Part shown: piece after piece, positions 48,400 to 59,132 of the stretch
Numbering within the stretch: the stretch's first letter is position 1
Layout: each line of letters begins with the position of its first letter
Source: Cymodocea nodosa
Lineage: Eukaryota > Streptophyta > Magnoliopsida > Alismatales > Cymodoceaceae
Assembly (NCBI GenBank): GCA_036874045.1
Contig: CM072345.1
Coordinates: 5,729,501-5,793,500, forward strand
Direction of reading: 5' to 3'
Length of the DNA stretch: 64,000 bases
The notes under the pieces: model-generated
The model's input: only the letters and a program-made list of their open reading frames with translations
The model's database searches: none
What the model was told of the DNA's origin: nothing
Program-made: the position numbers and the translations under genes

Positions 48400-49450
48400 T
48401 CTTATTCTCCTTCTGAATGTGAAGATTTTGATGCTAATTCCTCAAATTCAGACTCTTCAGACGTGTCATCCCAAGTGACCTTCAAAGCTTTTTTCTTGTA
48501 AAACTTTTTCTAAGTTTTCTGACTCGTCTTCTTCTGATTTGTCCTACTTTGCTTTTCATTTTTCCTCATAGGACAATCTGGAGAAAGATGTCCAGGTTTC
48601 TTATAGTTGCAACATACATACTTTTTGGATGAAGAATTCTTGTCATTTAGTGATTTTGACGTTGAGGGTTTATCATTTTTGTTCCTTTGCTATTTCCTTG
48701 CTTTCCATGCTTTCTTGAATTTCCTTGTCAGCAAAATCAAGTCCTCTTTAGAATCAGTAGATATATCAGAATCTGAATTAATTTTGAAGGTTATTTCTTT
48801 CTTCATTTTTAGTTTGTTATGACTTAGTGATTCATTTAATTGAACTTCATAAGCTGTTAAATTTCCTATAAGTTCATTCATAGTATAAACATTTAAATCT
48901 CGTGATTTCTCAATTGATGTTACTTTCTGAGACCATTTAGAACTTAGGGATCTGAGAATTTTCCACACCAAATCCTTCGGTTCAAAATTCTTTCCTAAGC
49001 ATTTTAAAGAGTTTATGATATCAAGAAATCTGGAAAACATCTTAGAAATACTTTCGTATTCATGCATCTTAAAGAGTTCATACTTATAAATCAACATGTT
49101 TATTTTAGTCTCTTTAACTTGAGAAGTACCTTCATGTGAAACTTCTAATGCATGCCACACCTCATAAGCAGATTTATATGCCGACACTTTACTGAACTGT
49201 TCATAACTCAATGCACAAAATAAAATATTTAAACCCTTAGCATTCAGAGTTTCATTTTCTTTTTCAGTAATTGTCCAAGTATTATAAGAAGTAGTTAATG
49301 GAGTATATGGTTTAGAAATCATAAACCACAACTTATGATCCATACTTTGAAGAAAAATAGTCATCCTATATTTCCAATATTCAAAATGTATTCCATCAAA
49401 TAAAGGAGGACGATTAAGATTTTGGCCTCATATAAAGAAAAATTACCATT
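48400..49450 (-). pseudogene. A1 gag (capsid and zinc knuckle)
   Basis: NRPPLFDGIHFEYWKYRM opens the capsid. The frame 49364-48690 holds the UBN2-like capsid (AYEVWHALEVSHEGTSQVKE). The zinc knuckle near 48610-48570 reads CCNYKKPGHLSPDC, with Tyr in place of the second Cys. A one-base loss near 49428 shifts the N-terminus, and stops follow 48690. As in B1, the zinc knuckle was hit by a G-to-A change, but at a different Cys. Confidence 0.87.
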
Positions 49451-49648
49451 TCTAGTAACTATCTTACCTTAGATTTTTCAACCTATTTGATTTTAAACAG
49501 TCTAAAAACTTTAAAACAACTTGAGCCTTAAATCAAGAAAGTTAAACGTATGCTAAGATATTAATTTCTATTTAGAAACAATGAAGGTAGAATAAGCAAT
49601 GATATTAAATAAGTTGGTATCGATTTTATATCAAAGATTATTAACATA

Positions 49649-49660
49649 GCTCTAATACCA
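49649..49660 (-). other. Primer-binding site of A1
   Basis: TGGTATTAGAGC on the minus strand, two bases inside the 5' LTR end. One transition from TGGTATCAGAGC, the initiator-Met tRNA site of copia elements. Confidence 0.85.
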
Positions 49661-49662
49661 CT

Positions 49663-51436
49663 TGTAGGATCGTATGACTACAAAAGATGGGGGGTGAATT
49701 GTGTATTTTTAATATTTTCTAAAATATAATTGAAACTTTAAAACTCAAAAACAAGTCGAGATATTGTTTTCATAAAATCATTTTTATTCAAGGTTTCAAT
49801 TACAATATACAATTCAATTCTCCTTAGAAATTGTAGATGCAATTATAACTCGATACCATGTATCATCTAAACAATTTCATAACTACAAACAGAGAAAACT
49901 AATTTGCGGAATTTAAAACATTTCTCCCTGTTTGAGATCTTTCTTCTTCTTCTTTTTCTTCTACAGCAATTCTTCAGTGACGAATATCTTGTCTTTCTCT
50001 ACTTCACCGAATTTGCTTTCTTTTGATACTTTAAATCTTCAATGACATAAATAATACCTTGTTCTGCTTCACTGAATTTTCTTCCACCTGATACTTCAAA
50101 TCTTCAGCGACATAAATTTAACTTTTTCTACTTCACTGAATTTTCTTCCACCTGAGAGATTTTCCCCGAAGAGGTGTTTTTGATCCCTGAAAAAGATTTT
50201 TCTTTTGATGTGCAGGGATAGTTTGATCAACGAGAATTCTATGCCTTTTATACTGTATCTTCATTTCATGCATATCCTTCACGTTTAATCACTACCAGTT
50301 TTCTACTTCTCCACGTCTTTTCTTTTTCCTTCATTGAAACATACACGTTCTGACCCATGCTTATATTTCAAATTTTCTTTAATCATCAGTCCTAGATCTC
50401 TGAAAAATTTCTTGCAAAATAAACTTTCTCGTCCAAAGAATTTTCCATCAAGTGTAATAATAAGTCGTTACTTTAATGTTAACTAAGCGAGTAACACAAG
50501 TATATATAACTTAACGTTTCTAACTTAATGAGTTCCTCATGTGCTATTTCACGTGTCAATTACGGTAGCTAACTCAACAAACTAAGTCCAGGGTGTTATG
50601 CTAACTCAACGAACCAGCTTAACCTTTCTTTCGGAAGGTTAAACGATAACTCACCGAAAACTGTTTAAGTTTCGGATAGTTACGGATGTAAGTCATTGAA
50701 AAACTCTTTATACCATAAAACTAGTGAGACACGTGTCAAGACCTGAAAACATGACTTAAGTTACCTTTTGGATAGTTACGACTATAAGTCTCCATAAAAA
50801 CTTTAACTCACCGATTCAGTAATAAACAAATGTTTTTATAATAAGAATTTTACCACGTGCAAAAATAACAACTTAAGTTTATAACACTAAACTAATGTGT
50901 TGCCTTAGTGTTCAATATAGCAACTCAACGTGTTTAGTTATGTTAACTTAACGAGTTAAATATATGCACCTCACGTGATACAATACAACATTCGTAACTT
51001 ATAATTTCACCACGTGTATAACACTAACTTAACGAGTTCGTCTCTTCTTTTACTCACTAACTTAACGAGTTATCACGTGACCTATTTTAACCTTTAAGCC
51101 TCTAACTTAATGAGTTCTCACGTGACCTCTATACAAACAAAACTCTAACTTAACGAGTTGTCTAAACGTGCACTATTCATGATACAGAAGATATAACTTT
51201 AAAACATATCATGCTTTTCAATAAAAACACACGTTAACTTAACGTTTAGTTAAATGAGAAATTAATGCAATGAAACGACTAGTTATTAACTTCAGATCCA
51301 ATACAGACAAGTATTTATGCCAGTAAGCTTTTTCTGTATTAATTGATGATTTTAATTTCTTTTCACAAGCAATAGTAATTGAGCAAATATGATTATTTTT
51401 CATTCAGCACACATCATCAAAACAAAATACTCAACA
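49663..51436 (-). mobile_element. 5' LTR of A1
   Basis: 1774 bp, TGTTGAG...CCTACA on the minus strand; TATA box at 50244-50252; 65-bp tandem units about 49975-50155; motif array about 50860-51180. The outer flank is ATACT (51437-51441). Confidence 0.93.
50244..50252 (-). promoter_or_regulatory. TATA box, A1 5' LTR
   Basis: TATAAAAGG on the minus strand, the same context (gatacag-TATAAAAGG-catagaattctc) as in the other LTR. Expected promoter of A1. Confidence 0.62.
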
Positions 51437-51441
51437 ATACT
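51437..51441. repeat. Target-site duplication ATACT (right, A1)
   Basis: Partner of 25377-25381. Confidence 0.9.
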
Positions 51442-52659
51442 AAATCTAAACTTAACATTGAAGAACATTGAGAGAACAACTAGAATTTAACAATACAAGA
51501 TAGGAAAACACATGGAAAACATGTAATCAACATACAACAAACATATAACATGAAAATCAAAAATACAAAACTCCATCTCAACTCATCGTCCATCTCCTCA
51601 CCTTAAAGCCACACCTCCAATGGCAAGTACACAAGGGACATCACCTCCTTGCTTCAACCACCTAAGATGTCCACCTTCTCCACCAATTCTCCATGTCTAA
51701 ATGCAGCTTATTCCCTCTATGGATTGGAGGTCCCACGTCGAAGGGAATGCAGCAACGTGTAGAGCAATGGAGTGCACTCTTGAAGACAATTCTCCACACC
51801 TCCAATTGTACCTCCAAGGCTCCTCTCCTTTACAGATTCAACACCAAAAGAAGGGATTGTAGTAGAAATTCAACCTCCCTAAGATGAGGAATGCTGAAAG
51901 AGGGAGTGGAGAAGATAAGAGAAGAAGGAGAGCTACCTTCAGGAGTCGTTTGTGGAGTGGACACCAAGAGAAGAGCTCAACCTCCTCCTTGCTTGCAACC
52001 TCAAGATGGAAATCTGAAATTATGGAGTGGAAGAGGTGGAATTCGTAAATCCAAGGCCTATTTATAATAGGTCTTCTCATCATCAAGGGATTGATGATCC
52101 CAATGCTTGATCCAAGGGCCCTCATTAACCTATAAGCAAAGTCATTTAACTCATACATGTAATGTTAGTAATACATGCCAAAAATAACTCTAGTGATGAA
52201 CTTGTAATAGATTTATCTTTAGGATATGTAACATTTATTTTAACATGTTTACAAGTGTGAAATGCACTTTCATCCATGATGGAATTAATTAGTAACATGC
52301 ATTTAAACTAATTCATAACTAATGTTACATTATAGCATTTAATGTCCACAACTTCATAACCATAGTGTATAAAATGTATTTGGCCATATCAAATTATTTC
52401 AATACCTTGATAACCTTTTGTAATCCTATAAAATCTCTTCCTTGGCCTATGAATTATTAAATCATGTATTCAATCATATGAAGATATAGTACGTTTAGTG
52501 AAAATATGCATTAAAGGGGTGCATTTGTGTACATATTCATGCAATGTCATAAAAATGTGATTAACATGTATTCTCTTGTATAAGTGCACATAACTTGAGT
52601 TTCAAGACATAAAATGCATGAATTATCTTATATAAATGTGCACAAATATTATCCATGCA
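51442..52659 (-). mobile_element. Family-D gypsy LTR, right part (5' part of the LTR)
   Basis: Continuation of 24827-25381 across A1. On the minus strand the LTR starts TGCATGG at 52659, right after a purine tract. It contains a strong TATA box (52059-52066) and a GC-richer transcribed-leader-like part (51590-52010). Small ORFs here (51693-51887, 52158-51838) are incidental. This is a 3' LTR because the purine tract lies on its 5' side. Confidence 0.6.
52059..52066 (-). promoter_or_regulatory. TATA box of LTR D
   Basis: TATAAATA on the minus strand in the context cctatTATAAATAggcc, typical of plant LTR promoters. Confidence 0.55.
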
Positions 52660-52673
52660 AATTCCCCCATACT
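52660..52673 (-). other. Polypurine tract of gypsy element D
   Basis: GTATGGGGGAATT on the minus strand, directly before the LTR start TGCATGG; 'agtttaagtatggggga' is the usual form of this tract in plant Ty3/gypsy elements. Confidence 0.6.
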
Positions 52674-53257
52674 TAAACTTTACTAATCCCTTAGTAAAAT
52701 CTAGGCCAAAATGAACAAAACATATAAATGACAATTGATTGAATGAATTTATTCAAAACATAATAAAACTTAAAACGGGAAATCTTAACTCACTTTTGAG
52801 GAATCACGATTGCATTTAGCATATGCAACAAGTCATTAAACCCCTAAGTCACCCTAGTGGTGAAGTGCTGTCTCTAAATGGCTTTCAGTGGATAAACCCA
52901 TAAAATCCAAAAAACTAAAAAACTAAAACATAAGCTAAAACAAAAGTCAAAACAAAAGAGCACAAACAAAACATCACAAATCACAAACATACACATGACA
53001 AAGACAAAAGTTGACATACCTAAGATTACCTAAACATGCATGAAGTTACTTACAAAGTTTCTAGTTTAACCTTTTTGGCTTCACTTTTATTCAAACACCC
53101 TTTTCCTTTTAGGTTTAAACTTAATTGCTCATTCTCATTTCATCCTAAGAAAATAATTATATATATATATAGGTGTAAGTGACATGGCCAAAACTAAAAA
53201 ATCACATAATAACCTACTCACTCCATCCATGTTACTTAAATAATCTTCAAGAGTCTA
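52674..53257 (-). mobile_element. 3' internal remnant of gypsy element D
   Basis: Non-coding region upstream (minus sense) of the D polypurine tract. Includes 'cacttcaccactagggtgacttaggggtttaatgac', a conserved-looking stretch near 52830-52870. A (TA)n run is at 53159-53172. No ORF. Confidence 0.45.
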
Positions 53258-53397
53258 TCTGATGGGATCGAATGGCACACTAAAGGGGGGATGAATAGTG
53301 TCTGAATAAATTTAATTTCTTTTAAAATTATCTTTGGAAACACAAGACACTAATGAACCCTAATTAAAGTGATGTTTAGAATGAAGAAGTACATAAT
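53258..53397 (-). mobile_element. Fragment of a third Sirevirus-like LTR
   Basis: Starts tgatgggatcgaatggcaca and continues 'aggggggatgaatagtgtct', the same layout as the LTR ends of A and B (tgtaggatcgtatgactaca .. gggggtgaattgtgt). Only the 3'-terminal ~140 bases of the LTR remain before family-C sequence begins. Confidence 0.5.
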
Positions 53398-55288
53398 ATT
53401 ATTAGTTAATGAATGGTTAATTGCATAATATTTATCTTATCAAATGAGAATTAAGCCATTATGTCATAATTATACGATTACATGCCTTAAATATAGAATA
53501 TGCATAATTTCAAGGACTTAGCGTTAATTAAATATCATTTCTAAAAGATTGAAAGCATAGTACGTGTGGTTTTATAGAAGTTTACAGAAGCTTATAATGT
53601 TACGTAGGTAAGTTTACAGACCCTCGTAATTTAAACATTATAAATTTGTACATTGATTCCAGAAGGACATGTGTCTTAACCTTAATATATGACTTAAGTT
53701 ATCCTTTGAAAAGTTTTGATGTAAACTATCCGAAATGTGTCTAAGCATTAGAGAGTTACATTTACAAGTATCCAAAATACCCATTTACCATTGAAAGGTT
53801 TAGTTTAAAATTATAAGTTATTTCTTTATTGCACGTGACATAGATATTATTTTTACATATATGTAAGTTTGTTGAGTTAAACTTAACTCAACGAGGTAAG
53901 TCCATTGAGTTACAATTAAGTCAATGGAGTAAGTCTGTTGAGTTACACTAACTCCATAAATTAGTTATTTTCTAATATTTCAACTATGAGCAGTTGCAAA
54001 ATAGGAAATTCAAAGGAAAGCCATGATTGCATGTATCATGTAGGATTTTAATTATGGAATGAAGAAGAAATCATCATCATTGAATTGAAGGAAGAAGATC
54101 TAACTAGTCATTTAGGCGGAAGTAGTTATTATTGAAAGAAATATAAAAGGAAAAGAGAAAGAACGAAGAATAATGTGGAGAACCGCGCTAACTACAGTAA
54201 GTGTCAATTATTCTCTAAAGCTCCACCAAACCGCCACCACCAATCACCAACCCTTAGAGGTCTATGAAGATACTTTCCGGATGTCGGGTCGATTTTGAGC
54301 CAAACACAGCAATTGACAACCATTGTAAGGAGTGATCACATCGCAAGAAGGGAAGTTATTTTCACCAAGCACCGAATCATCTCTCAAGAGATAGTAAAGC
54401 TTCTAGCATTGGTTTCAAGTTGATGTCATGATATTGAAGAGGAGATCAACTTACAAAGTCTTAGTTCGTGATTCTATACGAAGAGAGACACGTGACAATA
54501 AGTGATTAAGTTTTCAGTGGTGTAATCGCATCGCATGTAGTGATGAGAGTTTTTACTATCAATAGAGAATTTTACATTTCACCTTTCGTTCATCTTCAAG
54601 AACATGTCATAACACAAACAAAACAAAAACTCATTATCTATTTTTATATTTATCAAATCAATGTTGTATTATTTGTTTTGTATTGTTAGTAATGTTAGTA
54701 TTGTCAATATTGTTGAATGTTTTATGTTTATTTCATTCTAGAAAATAGAAAATCATCTTACTGATTACTAAAACTAGTTCGTATGCAATTCCAAAATCTT
54801 GATTAATATGGTTACTATTTGAAATATCTAAATGTTAGTGCTGATTAATAATAAACAACATATAAACTAACATTAAAAGTTTAATTAATGTTGTTTACAT
54901 TTTGTGGAACTGCCCAATGGATGACTGAATTCCTCTATGAACAACAAATTTAATTGAAAATTACTAGTGAGGCTCATGGAGTTAACTTAAGTCCATGAGG
55001 ATAGCCCATTGAGTTAACTGTAACTCAATGAACTAAATCCGTTGATTTAGTAGTAAGTCAACGAAGTGTGTAATTCAACACATAAAACCTCTAGGTGTAA
55101 AAGTCAAAATAGTACGAAATTTTTACTCAATTCCTATGAGATCGACTTGTACTTGCACATTTATACAATAGACACTATGTACTTGCAGTTAAATACAAAT
55201 TGGATTTAACATCTAATTTGTGAAAATTGTTTGTTTACTTCTAGAAGAAATTATAAACATATATTTAAGTAAATAAAATTACTAAACA
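53398..55288 (+). mobile_element. Family-C gypsy 5' LTR, plus strand
   Basis: Reverse-complement partner of 20700-22265. The left end is approximate. The right end is taken as ACTAAACA at 55288, because a primer site follows 7 bases later. Holds 'gagttaacttaac..' boxes (53870-53960; 54965-55060) and a GC-richer transcribed-leader-like part (54160-54600). No coding sequence. Confidence 0.6.
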
Positions 55289-55295
55289 AGTTTTC

Positions 55296-55313
55296 TAGCA
55301 CTATTGCCAAGGA
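55296..55313 (+). other. Degraded tRNA-Asp primer-binding site
   Basis: TAGCACTATTGCCAAGGA aligns with TGGCGCCGTTGCCGGGGA (plant tRNA-Asp 3' end complement, used by Athila/Tat-type gypsy elements). There are six differences and all are transitions (G-to-A or C-to-T), the pattern left by deamination of methylated cytosine. Confidence 0.7.
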
Positions 55314-55673
55314 CTGAAAAGCTAAACAACTATAGTGCTATTTTGTTTTCATAGCATAAAGAGTGTTGTGTGTTTTTATCATTGAAAATATAGCATATGC
55401 TTATGCTCAAATATTTCTAAAACTTGTAGTTAGCATATGTGAATTCTACAATTTAAAAGGTCATGACATTACTGATTGTTTGAAATTGAGATGATTATAG
55501 ATGGCTAGATCAAATGAGCAACAAATGAATTATATCCAATACAATAGAACTGCGTATGAAAATCCTATAGTTTACCCAACCAATAGTTAATTTAGAATAA
55601 GTAATATGTCAAGAGATAGAGAAGTTTGGGATAGGTATGACAAACTTGAGAAATAATATCTACTACTGTCATA
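55314..55673 (+). mobile_element. Gypsy element C leader/gag start remnant
   Basis: Untranslated leader followed by a short frame from ATG 55501 (MARSNEQQMNYIQ) that stops after about 30 codons. By position this is the gag start of the element that owns the LTR at 53398-55288. The rest of gag is missing. Confidence 0.4.
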
Positions 55674-57130
55674 ATTCCCATCGGGAAAGGAAATGACAGG
55701 AATTGCTGGAAATGTTGGGAAATGGTAAACTTGAGAAATGATAGGAGATGACAGGAAAATTTAAGTGTTTGTGCACATCGGGAAATGGCGAGAAATAATA
55801 GGAAATTTTGGCATGTTTGTGTAGAATAGGAAATAAAATGATTGGAAATGACATGAAATTTTAATGTGTTTGTGCATAATAGAAAATGATGAGAAATAAA
55901 ATTTTAAAATTTTTTTGAAATAGTAAATAATAGTACAACTTGAAAGTAATATTTTAAATAATATAGTATATATTAATTATATTTTAAATAATATAATATA
56001 ATATAATATATAGTATATAATTATTTTGTTATGAATAATCTTTTCATCACAAACATACAATGCAAACATACAAAGATACATATAACTAATTTCCTATGCT
56101 TGCGACGGTAAAGAAAATAAAATATATCAAAAGGATAATAATGTAGTATGATTATTTGTAATTAATTTATTGATTAAAATTTTAATTAATGAATTGAAAT
56201 AATTAGTCAAAATGTAATTAATTAATTACATTAATCAATTAACAAGGTATATAATTTTTATCTAAAATATTTAATTTTATCTTGAATAATTAGATCATTC
56301 ATATACTTCTATCTCACAAATGTTTATCTTCATCCATTTTTCATTCTCTCTCTTTTTCCTCCTTTCTCTTAAAAGTTTTATTTTCTTTCATTATTTCTCA
56401 CAAAAAACTTTTATTTCTTTTATCAAAAGTTTTTTTTTCACAATCGATCGTTCATCTTCTCCGACAACGTTCGCTTGAGCAGGAGCAACAAGTGGTGAGT
56501 AGGAGCAACGAGCGGTGAGCCTAAATGGTGAGCAATAGTGATGAGCGATGAGCAAGAGCGACGAACAGTGAGCGGGAGCAATGAGCGGCGAGCGACAAGT
56601 GGCGAGCAACTAACGGTGAGTGTGAACGACAAGCTACGAGCAAGAGTGATGAGCAGCAAGCGAGAGTGGCAAGCGACGAGTGTAATGACGAGTGCAATGA
56701 CGAGTGCAAGCAACGAGCAGCAAGCATGAGCAATGAATGGATGAGCGCGAGTAAAGAGTAGTGAGCAGTGGCGAGCAATGTGCGGTGAGTGTGCGAGCCT
56801 GAGCAAAGAGTGACATGTGGCTGAGTGCAAGATGTTCTGCTACTCGACGATGGGCTGGCGAGCACAAGCATAAGCAACAAAGCTTGAGCAGAAAGCGATA
56901 GGCTGGACCGAGGAAGGAGACGACGCATGGTGTTGGTCGCAAGGTTTCCCCTTGTTTCGAACCTTGGGGGGTCGGCAAGGTTAGTAAATTATTTTGAACA
57001 TATTGGGAAATCTTGGGAAAAGATTTCCCAATGTTTCCCTAATGCATAAATATAAGAAACATTGGGAAACCTTTTCCCAATATTTATTTACCCAAGGTTT
57101 CCTAATATTTCTTGTAAGCACAAACCCCCC
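55674..57130. mobile_element. Probable non-autonomous transposon insertion with an internal minisatellite
   Basis: Both sides of this block consist of short repeated 'gggaaat/atttccc' modules: 55676-55900 has several 'ggaaatgacaggaa', 'gtttgtgca' units, and 56995-57130 has inverted 'tgggaaatcttgggaaaagatttccca' and 'aagcacaaac'. The ends are thus roughly inverted, with gtttgtgc near 55770 and its complement near 57118. It sits inside gypsy sequence. Boundaries and class are uncertain, with no transposase. Confidence 0.4.
56466..56850. repeat. Degenerate minisatellite of GAGC-based units
   Basis: About 380 bases of short imperfect repeats built from 'gagcaacgagcggtgagc'-like 9- and 18-mers on the plus strand. 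GC content is much higher than the surroundings. The long minus-strand frames here (56978-56391, Ser/Leu/His/Ala-rich) result from the repeat and are not genes. Confidence 0.75.
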
Positions 57131-57599
57131 CTAAGATACCCTAAAGGAAAAATAGAAGATGTCCTAATTAAAGTGAAGAACTTCTAGAGGATGAAGGAGA
57201 CATGTTAGAAGATGTGATTCAAGAAGAAATAAATAGACAATTAGATACTGAAAATCTAGAAGGAAGTGAAAATATAGATGGAGACTTAAACATCGAAGTA
57301 GGAGGAGACCAAGAAGAATTTAATATTGAAGACAAAAATGTTAAATTAGGAGCTTTGGCTTTTGATGGTCAACACCTAGATTTAAAATCATTATCTCCTG
57401 AATTGATCTATAAATTCCTAGAAGAAGAATGGATTTGTCTAATAATTATAGCATCAGATTTAAAGGAAGATCAAATATCTAAATTAAAAGATCAAAATTA
57501 TAGCATCAGATAAGAAGGTATTCCTGTTTTATGTTCTCCGGAATTTGTCAAGGATCATTTTCCTAATGAGTAATTAATGACCATAAAAATAATACCTTG
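57131..57599 (+). pseudogene. Ty3/gypsy pol fragment (protease end to RT linker)
   Basis: YPKGKIEDVLIKV (57137-57175) is the protease C-terminal motif of plant gypsy elements (usual form YPRGIIEDVLVKV). After a break the frame 57202-57513 runs through an acidic linker to LKSLSPELIYKFLEEE, the segment that precedes RT in Athila/Tat-type pol. It then ends in a stop. It is cut at 57599 by B2. It may belong to element C (same strand), with most of gag deleted. Confidence 0.65.
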
Positions 57600-58808
57600 T
57601 GTAGGATCATTGTATCACAAGAGGGGGGTGAATTGTGTCTTTAGTAATTAAAATTACCAACGGATAAAACAAGAGTACAAAACACTCGTAAATAAAATTC
57701 TATTCTTTATAAACTTTAAAGAAAGAATTTACAATATCTTTTCAGCTCAATTCCCTTCTTAACGGTTTTGATACGGTAATGTCTGATATACAATTCAAAT
57801 AGAAAATGAAGTCCTTATTCAAAACTAATTTCGAATTGTATAAAACCTGATCTTAATGTATGTAGCTCATTTCCTTCTTTTTGCTCAGCTTCTATATCTC
57901 TTCTTCTCTAGTTGTCAAATTTTCAGACTTCTTGCGTTTGTAGCTCCTTTTCTAAGATTGCTTGGAATTTCGAACTTCTTCTTTTGATGTTGGAGAATTT
58001 TTCTAGATATGAATATTCAAACTTGATTTTTCAATTTGGGATCCAAATTGAATATTTAGACTTGGTTTTTGAGATTGAGATCCTTTCTTGTAATGTAGCT
58101 CGTACTATCTATTAGTAGTCAAACTTTGACTTCACGTTCAGCACGTTCATCCACTTAATCCATAATCCACATACTAATTTTTTCTTTAATTCAAATTACT
58201 ATCTTTTTGAATTTCCACCTTCTCCACTATCATTTTGAATTTCCACGATCTCCACTCGTAGATTCACCGAAACTTTATCTTTTTGGAGTTTTGTAGAATA
58301 TCTTCTAAGTCTTCATTTTAGTCGAACATTTATCCTTTAAGTTTTGTAAAAACTCGAACATTTATCTGTAACTCTTTGAGTTTTTACACATACAAAACAC
58401 ATGACTAAACAAGGAAAACTTATCTATTCATTAGTCATTTTATAAAACTCGAAGAGTTATCTATCCATGTGTATAAAAACTTGAACAGTTATCTAACTCT
58501 TCGATTTTCATTACCGAACACATATGGAAAACACGTGATAACTTAAAACATTAAAAATACACATGTAAATAACTTAACTATACAAGTTTTTAACATAACT
58601 CTTCGACTAAATTGAAATGTTAACTATCCGAAAGTTTAACTATTCGAAAATCTAACTATCTGAAAACTTTAACTATCTAAAATTTTAAATGAAACTTTTT
58701 GATAACCTTTTAACATTTAATTATGTAACAATTATACTTAGAAAAAATTATTTAGACTTATTTAAAAACTTTAATAAAGTATATATCATCAAAACAAAAT
58801 TCCTAACA
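57600..58808 (-). mobile_element. 3' LTR of B2
   Basis: 1209 bp, TGTTAGG...CCTACA on the minus strand, aligned along its length with the B1 LTRs. The last internal bases before the LTR start are the polypurine tract (58809-58823). Confidence 0.9.
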
Positions 58809-58872
58809 ATCTCCCCCTTTTTGATGATGTCAAAACCTAATAAGTCAAATAATCTATCTTCTCCCCCTTTTT
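58809..58872 (-). other. Polypurine tracts of B2
   Basis: AAAAAGGGGGAGAT at 58809-58823, and a second GGGGGAG tract at 58860-58872. The duplication matches B1 and A1. Confidence 0.75.
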
Positions 58873-59132
58873 GGCATTATAAAAAAGTAAATAAAATGTA
58901 AGGAAGAAAATTTTTCTAAGTACATATCGTTCAAAAAGACAGTGTTAAACATGTATAATTGTCGTGGATAAGAATAAACTATTTAAATAAAACTATTTTA
59001 AACATAAATTGTCAAAAACAAGTATATGATCATTAAATGTAGTAAACAGTTTACATAATACGATTTCTTTACATAAATAATTTCTAGTAACAAATTACAA
59101 CAAAGAAATCATGCAATACATAATTTGTATAA

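Larger units (their letters stand above)
25382..51436 (-). mobile_element. Complete Ty1/copia Sirevirus-type element A1 (split by B1)
   Basis: The element runs 5'->3' on the minus strand from 51436 to 25382. Both LTRs start TGTTGAG and end CCTACA. They are 1774 bp (5') and 1762 bp (3') and are flanked by identical 5-bp duplications ATACT (25377-25381 and 51437-51441). Inside are an iMet-type primer site, gag, protease, integrase, RT and RNase H, a spacer, an accessory ORF, and repeated polypurine tracts. Domain order INT before RT makes it Ty1/copia. The long LTRs, long gag with coiled coil, post-pol ORF and multiple polypurine tracts fit the Sirevirus/Maximus lineage. Without B1 the element is about 13.5 kb. 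All coding parts carry stops or shifts. Confidence 0.93.

Noticed and set aside
56391-56978. Overlapping minus-strand ORFs rich in Ser, Leu, His and Ala
   Set aside because: They translate the GAGC-based minisatellite in several frames at once, and no domain or splice context supports them.
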